Shown here one piece after another: positions 8,708 through 16,414 of a stretch of DNA of 64,000 nt (the stretch's first letter is position 1; the number at the start of each line of letters is the position of its first letter). The stretch is from Pullulanibacillus camelliae (GTDB lineage: Bacteria; Bacillota; Bacilli; Bacillales; Sporolactobacillaceae). The notes under the pieces are model-generated. The model searched no databases. It saw only the letters and a program-made list of their open reading frames with translations, and was not told the origin of the DNA. The position numbers were made by a program, and so were the translations under genes. The stretch lies in NCBI RefSeq assembly GCF_014642655.1, contig NZ_BMIR01000003.1, forward strand, positions 62,001-126,000, written 5' to 3'.

Positions 8708-9826
8708 ATGCAAGCTTTAAACAACCAAACGATGACACCCAAAAATGATCCTTGGGAAGCGTACCTTGATGTTCAGCAATTTGGAGAAATGCGTCTGACG
8801 AATGTGGAGTTTACAACAACAACACTTTGTAATATGCGTTGTGAGCATTGTGCGGTGGGGTATACACTTCAAAAGAAAGACCCTGATGCGCTGCCCGTTG
8901 AGGTGATGATTCAGAGTTTGGAGAAGGTACCCTATTTACGTGCGCTAAGCATAACGGGTGGGGAGCCAATGCTGTCCTTATCATCGGTAAAAAACTATGT
9001 CGTCCCAATATTGAAGTATGCGCATGAACGTGGCATACGGACACAACTCAATTCCAATCTTACATTGGATCTTAAGCGCTATGAATTAATTCTTCCTTAT
9101 TTGGATGTCTTACATATTTCACATAACTATGGTGGTGTGGAAGATTTTACAGATATCGGGTTTGGGGCCTCCGAGAAAAAACCACCTTATGATGTCCGAG
9201 CAAAATTCTTTGAGCGCATGGTTAAAAATGCCAAAGCCTTAAGTGAACGCGGGGTTTTCATCTCGGCTGAAACCATGTTGAACAGTCGGACCTTGCCACA
9301 TCTTGAAGCGATACACGATCAGGTGGTTGCTATGGGGTGTCAGCGTCATGAAATTCATCCGATGTACCCTAGTGATTTTGCCAGTCACTTAGTCATCGCA
9401 TCTCTTGACGAGATTCGCGAAGGGATTCATCGTTTACTCGATCATCGTGATGAACGTGTTTGGATGCTATTTGGCACCTTGCCTTTTTATCCATGCAGCC
9501 CGAAACCGGAAGATTTACAGTTACAGTCTCGTCTGCGCCAGGCGAAAAATGTGTCCGTCCGGAATGATCCGGATGGAAGATCACGTCTTAACGTCAACAT
9601 CTTTGATGGTGAAATTACAGTGACAGATTTTGGAGATGTTCCTAGCTTCGGTAATGTCCGTGATACAAAATTGACCGATGCCTACGCTAAGTGGTGTGAA
9701 ACAGAAATAGCGAAAAGTATTCATTGCCACTGTCCTGCCGTTCAATGTTTAGGCCCTAACTTACTCGTTAAGGATGCCTATTATCAAGATGTTGATTTCA
9801 CAGAGCGCAAGGCGCAAGTTTTATAA
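8708..9826 (+). CDS. yfkAB: Radical SAM/CxCxxxxC motif protein YfkAB
   Basis: A 372-residue radical SAM protein. The CxxxCxxC cluster site lies in TTLCNMRCEHCAVG (about residues 38-47), with the SAM-binding SITGGEPML after it. Near the C-terminus is HCHCPAVQC, the CxCxxxxC motif that names the family and probably binds a second cluster. This single protein corresponds to B. subtilis YfkAB; the reaction is not known. AAGAAGGGGAAA lies just before ATG 8708. Stands alone, with a terminator downstream. Confidence 0.92.
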   Translation: MQALNNQTMTPKNDPWEAYLDVQQFGEMRLTNVEFTTTTLCNMRCEHCAVGYTLQKKDPDALPVEVMIQSLEKVPYLRALSITGGEPMLSLSSVKNYVVPILKYAHERGIRTQLNSNLTLDLKRYELILPYLDVLHISHNYGGVEDFTDIGFGASEKKPPYDVRAKFFERMVKNAKALSERGVFISAETMLNSRTLPHLEAIHDQVVAMGCQRHEIHPMYPSDFASHLVIASLDEIREGIHRLLDHRDERVWMLFGTLPFYPCSPKPEDLQLQSRLRQAKNVSVRNDPDGRSRLNVNIFDGEITVTDFGDVPSFGNVRDTKLTDAYAKWCETEIAKSIHCHCPAVQCLGPNLLVKDAYYQDVDFTERKAQVL

Positions 9827-9836
9827 AGTAAAATGC

Positions 9837-9880
9837 AAATGCTCGTCATTCTTCTAAAGGATGGCGGGCATTTTATGTTT
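9837..9880 (+). terminator. Intrinsic terminator of yfkAB
   Basis: AAATGCTCGTCATTC pairs with GGATGGCGGGCATTT, including G-T pairs, followed by T-rich sequence. Confidence 0.7.
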
Positions 9881-9979
9881 TGCCAGGTACATGAGTAGGG
9901 AGCAGATGGTATTGTTGCTTTTGTCAACTAAGGGGTGTATACTCATCCTAATTATTCGATTGTTATGGAGGCTTTGTGT

Positions 9980-10909
9980 ATGGATATGCGTTATTACACA
10001 GAAAAAATCTGGGAATTCAATAAGTATTATGCTCAGATTCTCGCACAAATCGATCAAGGTGTTTATAATGGTCCTTTTTCTTTAAATGAAACGGGGATTA
10101 TGTTTATGCTACATGACAAAAAAGGCTGCACCGCTACGGCGGTTCGAGAAAGGTTAGGGCTTGACCGTGGGTACATGAGTCGAATGATCCAAAGACTTGA
10201 AGAAAAAGACATCTTATACAAGGAGTCATCATCACAAGATAAGCGCCAACAGCTTCTTTTCCTAACGCAGAAGGGGACCCATACACTTGAGCATATAATG
10301 GAAAAGATCACTCAGAGCATCAGTCAAAAGATTGAGGACTTGTCTAAACAGGAGCTTGATCGATTGGTCATGGCAATGGAGACTCTGAGACTCATGGATA
10401 AAGGGGCATCATCTTTTAAGGAAAATGAAGTGATCATCCGTCCTTTTAGGCCAGGAGATATCGGTTATGTCGCACATCTTCATGGCAAGCTTTATCATCA
10501 GGACTATCACTTCGGACGGATGTTTGAATACTACGTGATGAAAGGATTAACGGAGTTTATGGTGAATGCTAATGATGGCGAGCTATGGGTCGCGGAGGTC
10601 AATGGCACCATGGCGGGGTCGATTGCCGTTACCAAAGCTGAAGAAACGGTGGCTCAACTCAGATGGTTTATATTAGATGAGCACTATCAAGGACTAGGAG
10701 TGGGGACAAGACTTTTAGAAACGGCGCTTGAGTTTTGTAAAATCAATCATTTTCATCATGTCTTTCTATGGACGGTCAGCGTTTTGGAGGCCGCTCGGCA
10801 TCTTTATCGAAAATATAATTTTAAATGCACGCAGGAAGTGCCGAATGTGGAATGGGGAGAAACCAAATTGGTTGAAGAACGCTGGGAACTGGATCTGTTA
10901 AATCATTAG
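9980..10909 (+). CDS. MarR-GNAT fusion: regulator with N-acetyltransferase domain
   Basis: A 309-residue two-domain protein. Residues 1-145 form a MarR winged-helix DNA-binding domain (LNETGIMFMLHDKKGCTATAVRERLGLDRGYMSRMIQRLEEKDILYKE). Residues 155-309 form a GNAT acetyltransferase domain (VIIRPFRPGDIGYVAHLHGKLY..., acetyl-CoA loop around YQGLGVGTRLLE). This layout is common in Bacillales; the acetyl acceptor and regulated genes are unknown. ATG 9980 follows TATGGAGG by 7 bases, so the 15-codon longer frame from GTG 9935 is rejected. A kinase-like gene follows after 40 bp on the same strand. Confidence 0.88.
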   Translation: MDMRYYTEKIWEFNKYYAQILAQIDQGVYNGPFSLNETGIMFMLHDKKGCTATAVRERLGLDRGYMSRMIQRLEEKDILYKESSSQDKRQQLLFLTQKGTHTLEHIMEKITQSISQKIEDLSKQELDRLVMAMETLRLMDKGASSFKENEVIIRPFRPGDIGYVAHLHGKLYHQDYHFGRMFEYYVMKGLTEFMVNANDGELWVAEVNGTMAGSIAVTKAEETVAQLRWFILDEHYQGLGVGTRLLETALEFCKINHFHHVFLWTVSVLEAARHLYRKYNFKCTQEVPNVEWGETKLVEERWELDLLNH

Positions 10910-10949
10910 TCTTTAACTTTTGTTGAAGAAGGGCTAGGGGAGTGGAAAT

Positions 10950-11807
10950 ATGATCGATGCTAGTGTGAAGAATGAGCTGCTGAAAAAATATGGTGCCGAT
11001 GAACTTATGCAACTCACTGGGGGATTTACTAATGCTGTTTATTTGCTGAAAGGAACGACCCCTTTAATGGTGGCCAAAATTGCACAATGGTCAGATGGTG
11101 ACAGCGATAATGAAGATAACAACCTTAAGTTCTTAAAGGAGGCAGAATTTACCCCAAAGTGGAAGGATAGTTTTTTTATTGGCCCAGTGCGCGTCAGTAT
11201 TTTTTCTTATGTAGAAGGCATTAATGGACAAGCCTTGCTTGATACGGGAGATTTAGAGCGCTCAATTGCATTATTTAGTGACATGGGAAAGCTGCTTGCC
11301 ACACAGATTCATTCGATTCCCTTTACAGGCCAAGGTCTTGGGCTTAGACAAGCTGACTATGAGGCCAGTCCATTCGTTAAGTTGGATGATGTTCCTCAGG
11401 AGCTGGTGCAAGCAAGTTTAGCATTGTTAGCCCCTTTAAAAGCTTCACTAAAGAGTGAGTGGACGTTTACCCATGGTGATTTTGGTTCACATAATATTCT
11501 GGCGCATGAACGGAGGCTCGCGGTGATTGATTGGGAATGGGCGGAGTGGGGGCATCCTCTTGTTGATATCGCCTGGACGTGCTGGAATACCGCATTGCAT
11601 TATCCCACCTTAGCTCCACAGCTTAACCCTGCCTTTATTCAAGCCTATCAAAGGAATCGTCCTTTGGTCTTTACACCTGAATTATTAAAGAGTTGTGTTA
11701 TCTATAAATTAGGGATGATATTGTTAAAGGTCAAGCAGGGAGATGAAAGCACGAAGCAAAAATGGATATCACGTCTAGCCTGGACATTAGAGCATGAATG
11801 GGTTTAG
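10950..11807 (+). CDS. Aminoglycoside phosphotransferase (APH)-like kinase
   Basis: A 285-residue protein of the APH/choline-kinase-like fold. The catalytic loop is FTHGDFGSHNIL (Asp as base, Asn for metal) and the metal-binding Asp is in LAVIDWEWAEWGHPLVDIA. The N-terminal GGFTNAVYLL plays the part of the nucleotide loop. The family phosphorylates small hydroxylated or amino compounds; this member's substrate is unknown and drug resistance should not be assumed. It lies 40 bp behind the MarR-GNAT gene and 75 bp before a DHA2 efflux pump, so the three may form one transcription unit. Confidence 0.85.
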   Translation: MIDASVKNELLKKYGADELMQLTGGFTNAVYLLKGTTPLMVAKIAQWSDGDSDNEDNNLKFLKEAEFTPKWKDSFFIGPVRVSIFSYVEGINGQALLDTGDLERSIALFSDMGKLLATQIHSIPFTGQGLGLRQADYEASPFVKLDDVPQELVQASLALLAPLKASLKSEWTFTHGDFGSHNILAHERRLAVIDWEWAEWGHPLVDIAWTCWNTALHYPTLAPQLNPAFIQAYQRNRPLVFTPELLKSCVIYKLGMILLKVKQGDESTKQKWISRLAWTLEHEWV

Positions 11808-11882
11808 GAGATCGCTGTTCATATTCTGTTCATAAACCCTTTATATAATTTAGCTACAAATTGATAAGGGGTTGGAAAGTAC

Positions 11883-13424
11883 ATGGCACATGCTATATCA
11901 AATAAACAAGGGATGGCCAAGTTACAAAGCAATAAAATCATGGTCATGATTGGTCTGATCATTGGACTTATTTTCTCTGAATTGGATGAGACAGTAGTGA
12001 ATACAGCGATGCCGACGATCATACGTGATCTGGGTGGCCTGTCTCTTTATGGCTGGGTGGCTGGTATCTATATGCTGACCATGTCTGCATTCATGCCTAT
12101 TTTAGGTAAACTGGCGGATTTGTTTGGCAGAAAACGCATTTACTTAATTTGTATGAGCTTTTTCATTGGTGGGTCTATTGTCTGTGGCTTATCGCACTCG
12201 ATGACGTTATTATTAATTGGTCGGGGCATTCAAGGTGCAGGGGCAGGCGGATTAATGCCACTTGCTATGACCATCTCTAGTGATCTTTTTCCTGTTGAAA
12301 AACGCGCCAAAATACAATCGTTGATGGGGCCAATCATGTTTATTCCCATGCTGCTTGGACCCGTAATGGGTGGCTACTTTGTGGATCAGATTAACTGGCA
12401 TTGGATTTTCTTTGTGAACATTCCCGTAGGTGTTATCGCTGCTTTATTTTTGGCCGGCGGATTGCGTGAGATGCCTAGTAAGAAAAAAGTTGTGATTGAT
12501 TGGTCTGGTGCCTTTTTGTTGATTGCATCCATCGTTTCACTCTTGATTACCCCTGTGCTTGTTGATAATGAGGGGTACGCTTGGTCGTCACCTGTTATTC
12601 TTAGTCTGTTAAGTATAGGTGCTCTTTTACTGGGGGTTTTCGTCTGGGTAGAATCAAAGGTAAAAGAACCTATTGTTCCTTTGCACCTTTTTAAAAATCG
12701 CAATATTTTAGTGCTTTCTATGATTGTCTTTACGGTTGGCTTTGGGTTGATGGGGTCCTTCTCATCGTTTCCTTATTTTGCTCAAAATGTATTAGGATTG
12801 ACACCAACAGAGGCTGGCTATTTAACCTTGCCACTAATGGTGGGAGCAATGGGTTCGGCAATGGTTTGCGGCTTTCTTTTAACGCGAGTGCGCTATCGTG
12901 AATTATTCGGTCTTGGTTTTATTATGCCGGTTATCGGGTTTTACTTGTTCTCCCATTTCCTAAATATCCATACAACAATTGTAGAGATCATCATTTTCTT
13001 TGTCATCACTGGCTTGGGATTAGGTGTCTTGTTTGGTGGAGATAACTTAATTGTACAAGAGTCCGTTGAGGAAGAGCATAAAGGGGTCGCTTTGGCAACT
13101 GTACCATTATTCCAAACGATTGGGGCTACCGTTGGTGTGAGTATTTTTGGGACGTTGTTATCTTCCACGCTGACATCTAAGCTGAGTAGCCTGGGTGGGA
13201 AGCTCCCTGCTAGTATGTCTGAACATATGAATGATTTAGCTGCTGGTGGTATTCCCAAAGGGTTACCTTCATCACTAGTCACCACAGTAAAAGCATTGTT
13301 TGTGGAGTCCTTTCAGCATATCTATATGTATTCATTCTTAGCTGCAGTTTTGGCCTTTATCTTGTGCTGGTTCTTGAAAAAAGAAGTGCTATCGACAAAG
13401 CCAAAAGAGGAGACAGGGGCATAA
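11883..13424 (+). CDS. DHA2-family (EmrB/QacA) MFS multidrug efflux transporter
   Basis: A 513-residue, 14-helix drug:H+ antiporter of the DHA2 family. Seen: motif D1-like LDETVVNTAMPTIIRDLGG in helix 1, motif A LADLFGRKRIY, motif B LLLIGRGIQGAGAGG and motif C (MFIPMLLGPVMGGYFVDQINWHWIFFVNIPVG). Resembles Bmr3/LmrB/Mdr of Bacilli. AAGGGG precedes ATG 11883. It ends with a clear terminator, so it closes the transcript that may begin with the MarR-GNAT gene. Substrates cannot be told from the sequence. Confidence 0.9.
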   Translation: MAHAISNKQGMAKLQSNKIMVMIGLIIGLIFSELDETVVNTAMPTIIRDLGGLSLYGWVAGIYMLTMSAFMPILGKLADLFGRKRIYLICMSFFIGGSIVCGLSHSMTLLLIGRGIQGAGAGGLMPLAMTISSDLFPVEKRAKIQSLMGPIMFIPMLLGPVMGGYFVDQINWHWIFFVNIPVGVIAALFLAGGLREMPSKKKVVIDWSGAFLLIASIVSLLITPVLVDNEGYAWSSPVILSLLSIGALLLGVFVWVESKVKEPIVPLHLFKNRNILVLSMIVFTVGFGLMGSFSSFPYFAQNVLGLTPTEAGYLTLPLMVGAMGSAMVCGFLLTRVRYRELFGLGFIMPVIGFYLFSHFLNIHTTIVEIIIFFVITGLGLGVLFGGDNLIVQESVEEEHKGVALATVPLFQTIGATVGVSIFGTLLSSTLTSKLSSLGGKLPASMSEHMNDLAAGGIPKGLPSSLVTTVKALFVESFQHIYMYSFLAAVLAFILCWFLKKEVLSTKPKEETGA

Positions 13425-13433
13425 GCTCATTTT

Positions 13434-13465
13434 AAACCACGCAATCTTAGGATTGTGTGGTTTTT
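13434..13465 (+). terminator. Intrinsic terminator of the DHA2 pump
   Basis: AAACCACGCAATC pairs with GATTGTGTGGTTT around a TTAG loop, with a T-tract after it. Confidence 0.88.
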
Positions 13466-13574
13466 AGATAGCAGTACATTTTCTTCTATACAATGCCTCG
13501 TTACTGAGGCTAAAACCAATGGTTTTGTGAGGACCATTCTATTACACTATGGCTTTAAATAGGGTTGATGATCC

Positions 13575-13688
13575 GTTCATACATATAATAAAGATTCAGC
13601 AAATCAAATTGTGGCTAAGAAACAAGGCTACTATAAATGGGTATCCGTATGGATTGCAAGGATGAAACAAGGTTTGAATCATCCGTAG
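13575..13688 (+). pseudogene. Possible gene remnant
   Basis: Open frame of 37 codons without a start, with protein-like composition (HTYNKDSANQIVAKKQGYYK, then WVSVWIARMKQG). It lies in an otherwise empty 368-bp interval. I do not recognise the family; it may be the 3' end of a decayed gene or chance. Confidence 0.2.
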
Positions 13689-13734
13689 CAGCATCCGCCA
13701 ATGCTTATTTTGCTTTGTAAACTATATTGCTAAT

Positions 13735-13783
13735 AAAAAAGTGAGTGTCTGCGATAAGCCTCTATCGCTGAACTCACTTTTTT
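13735..13783. terminator. Bidirectional intrinsic terminator
   Basis: AAAAAAGTGAGT...GCGATA...TATCGC...ACTCACTTTTTT has A- and T-tracts on the two sides, so it can stop transcription from both directions. It serves the minus-strand gene that ends at 13793. Confidence 0.85.
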
Positions 13784-13792
13784 GATAATGAT

Positions 13793-14191
13793 CTAAAAAC
13801 ATTGAAACTGTAAGATTTGATTTAAGTTTATACCAAAAAATCCCCAATTTCGTCCATACCACCTAAACCCAGCAACTGAACGCGGGCCGACAAAGATTGG
13901 GAAGAACCAGAATTGCTGGTTCCCTCTCGTCCAGATGTAGGTCCATCGAAACAAGCAGCCGCGAATGGCACCAGGATCAATTGCAAAGGGTGCTGGCTGT
14001 CCAAACCCGTGTAGAGTCTGCAATTGTGGTGTAAAAGCGGGCGGCGGTCCGGGTGGCTGTTGTCCTGAAGAAGGTCCTGTTGTCGGTGGGGGACTTGGGA
14101 AGCCACCAGGAAACCCGCTGGGGAAACCACTAGGAAATCCGCCTGGTAAGATTCTTTCTGGGTAAGCCCCTTCATAGTAATAGGTCTGCAT
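13793..14191 (-). CDS. Hypothetical Pro/Gly-rich protein with aromatic C-terminal domain
   Basis: 132 residues. The first third is low-complexity, with repeats of GGFP/SGFP, then a Pro-rich stretch (SPPPTTGPSSGQQPPGPPP). The last 60 residues are rich in Trp, Phe and Arg (CLFRWTYIWTRG, FWFFPIFVGPRSVAGFRWYGR) and end with LQFQCF. No signal peptide. The start is the ATG 8 bases behind GGAGGAG (14191), not the longer frame from 14287. I do not recognise a named family; the composition is like spore-surface or matrix proteins of Bacilli, which is only a guess. Confidence 0.6.
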   Translation of the reverse strand: MQTYYYEGAYPERILPGGFPSGFPSGFPGGFPSPPPTTGPSSGQQPPGPPPAFTPQLQTLHGFGQPAPFAIDPGAIRGCLFRWTYIWTRGNQQFWFFPIFVGPRSVAGFRWYGRNWGFFGINLNQILQFQCF

Positions 14192-14363
14192 GATCATGTC
14201 TCCTCCAAAATGTGCATGTGTCTCTTTAAAGTATTGTGGAAAAAATGTAAGAAAAACTAAGACTTTCACCATTAGGCTTGGCGACAAGTCAAGTTATTCT
14301 ATTCATTAGACTATGCAATAAAAAGAGAGGTGTTCACGGATGTTTGCTAGCGCTTTTAAAGAA

Positions 14364-15398
14364 TTATAAACCTGGGGCATTCATGAGTACCACTCTCCAG
14401 CCATCAGGATCTTCGATGGTAACCCCGCTTTTTTCCCAATAAGGATTCTCTGGAGGTACTGATGGGTAGCCCATGGCTGCCAAGCGTTCAACGATCGCAT
14501 TTCTAGCTTGTCGGTCTGACATGTATAAAACAAGTAAATTATCCTTCGTTGGTGCAGGGCAGGGGCTCCCATTCTCGTGTTCGGTGAATTCAAGCTGATA
14601 GTGAGGATCTGGTAAGCCAAAGACTTTCCCTTTGTAACCTTGATGCCCCTCGAAGGCAGCAACAACCTTTAACCCTAATCCTTCTTGATAAAAACGCACA
14701 ACGTCATCGAATTGATTAGTGGGTCGGGCAATACGCAATTGAGTGACAGGGAGAGCTTTAGACCAGGCTTGTGAACCATTAATGATATAAGGAAGTGAGG
14801 GAGGCTTAAAGCAAAAGCTTTTATCAGCGTCTACATCAATAGTTATGGGATGAAGGGTTGCCTCTTTGTTCGTAGGAAACCATGGTCTACCTAGCTTTGT
14901 AAGAACAAAGACACCCTCTTGATCACCATAAAATTGAAAGGTATCTGAGCCTTCATTATATTGATTGGAAAGGGGGCCTAATCCTTTCTTAATTTCTTCA
15001 ATATTGGGTAACGGCATACCTATCTCTACAATTTTAATCCAAGGTGATGAGGGGCTAGAATGGTCAACCTCTGTTCCTAATATTTCCACAATATTACCAT
15101 CAGGATCTTTAAAATAAAATTGCTCGGCTTCCCACATAGAGGTGTACCCACGATGTAAGGTGTGTCCCCTTTTAGTGACTTGAGATACAATGTCTGCAAA
15201 GGAACGAATGTCCATTAAGCAAGCAAAATGATAATATGGTGCCTCTTGCCCCTGTCTAAAGGTTATAAATGAATCACCTACTTGAACCATAAACGAATGC
15301 TCTCGCTCTTGTACGAGCTCCATAAACAGAATGTTGATATAAAAATTCTTCATTTCATCAAGATGAAAGGCCTCTAATTGGATATGGCGAATACGCAT
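14364..15398 (-). CDS. Tandem VOC (glyoxalase/dioxygenase-like) protein
   Basis: 344 residues with two vicinal-oxygen-chelate modules. The N-terminal one (1-115) starts RIRHIQLEAFHLDEMKNFY and ends EQFYFKDPDGNIVEILG. The C-terminal one (about 215-344) starts LPVTQLRIARPTNQFDDVVR and ends TIEDPDGWRVVL. The middle, about 120-210, looks like a further degenerate VOC half. The C-terminal module resembles the small stand-alone Bacillus protein YycE, suggesting a fusion. VOC proteins bind a metal and act as lyases, isomerases, dioxygenases or antibiotic-binding proteins; the substrate is unknown. Confidence 0.75.
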   Translation of the reverse strand: MRIRHIQLEAFHLDEMKNFYINILFMELVQEREHSFMVQVGDSFITFRQGQEAPYYHFACLMDIRSFADIVSQVTKRGHTLHRGYTSMWEAEQFYFKDPDGNIVEILGTEVDHSSPSSPWIKIVEIGMPLPNIEEIKKGLGPLSNQYNEGSDTFQFYGDQEGVFVLTKLGRPWFPTNKEATLHPITIDVDADKSFCFKPPSLPYIINGSQAWSKALPVTQLRIARPTNQFDDVVRFYQEGLGLKVVAAFEGHQGYKGKVFGLPDPHYQLEFTEHENGSPCPAPTKDNLLVLYMSDRQARNAIVERLAAMGYPSVPPENPYWEKSGVTIEDPDGWRVVLMNAPGL

Positions 15399-15538
15399 AA
15401 CTTTTCATCCTTTTCTAAATATTTATCCCCATTTTAATTTATATGATAAGAATGGTAGCGGCAAGTTGAACGGGAGGGTTCGACAACTTTTGGCTTAGAA
15501 GGCTAAGAGAAGGAAGATATATTTTGGGGAACATATGT

Positions 15539-15568
15539 TTGATTTTGTGTTGTGTAATATGCTATAAT
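15539..15568 (+). promoter_or_regulatory. Sigma-A promoter of the 27-bp-repeat gene
   Basis: TTGATT (15539-15544), an 18-bp spacer and TATAAT (15563-15568), 24 bp before the start codon at 15592. Confidence 0.65.
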
Positions 15569-15591
15569 AATAAAAAAAGGGAGGGAATGAT

Positions 15592-16035
15592 ATGACTGAA
15601 GCATTGCTGAATAAGCTGTTTGATGAAATCAAGGAAATGAAGGAGAATATGCTCACCCGAGATGACTTAACAACCTTTGCAACAAAGGATGATCTCGCGA
15701 ATTTCGCAACAAAGGATGACTTAGCGAATTTCGCAACAAAGGATGACTTAGCGAATTTCGCAACAAAGGATGACTTAGCAAATTTCGCAACAAAGGATGA
15801 CTTAGCAAATTTCGCAACAAAGGATGACTTAGCAAACTTTGCGACGAAGGAAGATGTTGCGGATATTCCGTACATTAAAACAGCTGTGAATGAATTGTCT
15901 GTAAAAGTCAGTGATTTGACTGAGAGAGTAGATATCATAGAGAAGGAAATGGTTCGAAAAGCTGACCTTCAATTTGTTTATCACAAGCTTGCTGAGCACG
16001 ATCGCGAAATTTTTAATCTCAAGTATCAGTCTTAA
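15592..16035 (+). CDS. Small coiled-coil protein with FATKDDLAN repeats
   Basis: 147 acidic, mostly helical residues. After a 28-residue head, six exact copies of the nonapeptide FATKDDLAN are followed by a diverged copy (FATKEDVAD), then a heptad-rich C-terminal half (AVNELSVKVSDLTERVDIIEKE) typical of a coiled coil. AGGGAGG precedes ATG 15592 and a good promoter lies upstream. Similar KxDL repeats occur in phage-associated and Bdr-like proteins, function unknown. The repeat DNA is nearly identical between units, so copy number may vary between strains. The minus strand also has open frames here, as expected of a repeat. Confidence 0.7.
   Translation: MTEALLNKLFDEIKEMKENMLTRDDLTTFATKDDLANFATKDDLANFATKDDLANFATKDDLANFATKDDLANFATKDDLANFATKEDVADIPYIKTAVNELSVKVSDLTERVDIIEKEMVRKADLQFVYHKLAEHDREIFNLKYQS
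15676..15864 (+). repeat. 27-bp coding minisatellite
   Basis: Six 27-bp units in tandem (15676-15837) plus one diverged unit to 15864, all in frame. Units differ at only a few silent sites, which suggests recent slippage or unequal exchange. Confidence 0.9.
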
Positions 16036-16414
16036 CCCAACCACAAAGAGAAAATAAATCCCTTTTTTGCCGGCCGCATCACTTGGGCTGGTTTTATTTT
16101 TGAGGAAAAATATAATTTGAAATGTTTTATTATTATCAATTTTTATTTATTCATGTTAGAATGAATTTCATGATAAATGTATGCTGCGCTGTTCCGTCCT
16201 TAAAGAAGAAATTCCCCGATTAACACCTTTTCTCTTTTTGTTATTTTTGATTAAAGAACTAAAGAAATAAAATTTATTTAAAATTTATTTAAAAACATAG
16301 TTAACATATCGGAATAGATATGGTTAAATAGAAATACATAATATAATGAAAATTTATTTTAAATCCTTTAGTCCGTGTATGAATGGTATGGATTCCTTTG
16401 TGAGGTGGATATCT
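16036..16414 (+). promoter_or_regulatory. A/T-rich region upstream of cysJI
   Basis: It must hold the cysJI promoter. Around 16270-16300 an AAATTTATTT motif is repeated twice in tandem; no riboswitch or clear operator could be identified. A frame from ATG 16346 is open into cysJ but has no ribosome binding site. Confidence 0.35.

Noticed and set aside
10950-11807. Aminoglycoside resistance gene
   Set aside because: The fold is shared with many metabolic kinases, and nothing in the sequence points to an antibiotic substrate.
15676-15864. Tandem repeat considered as a CRISPR array
   Set aside because: Units are contiguous, in frame and without unique spacers.
15653-15938. Minus-strand open frames with regular repeats (SFVAKFAKS, LLRNLLSHP) over the 27-bp array
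   Set aside because: They are antisense to the FATKDDLAN gene, which has a promoter and ribosome binding site; a 27-bp period keeps all frames open.
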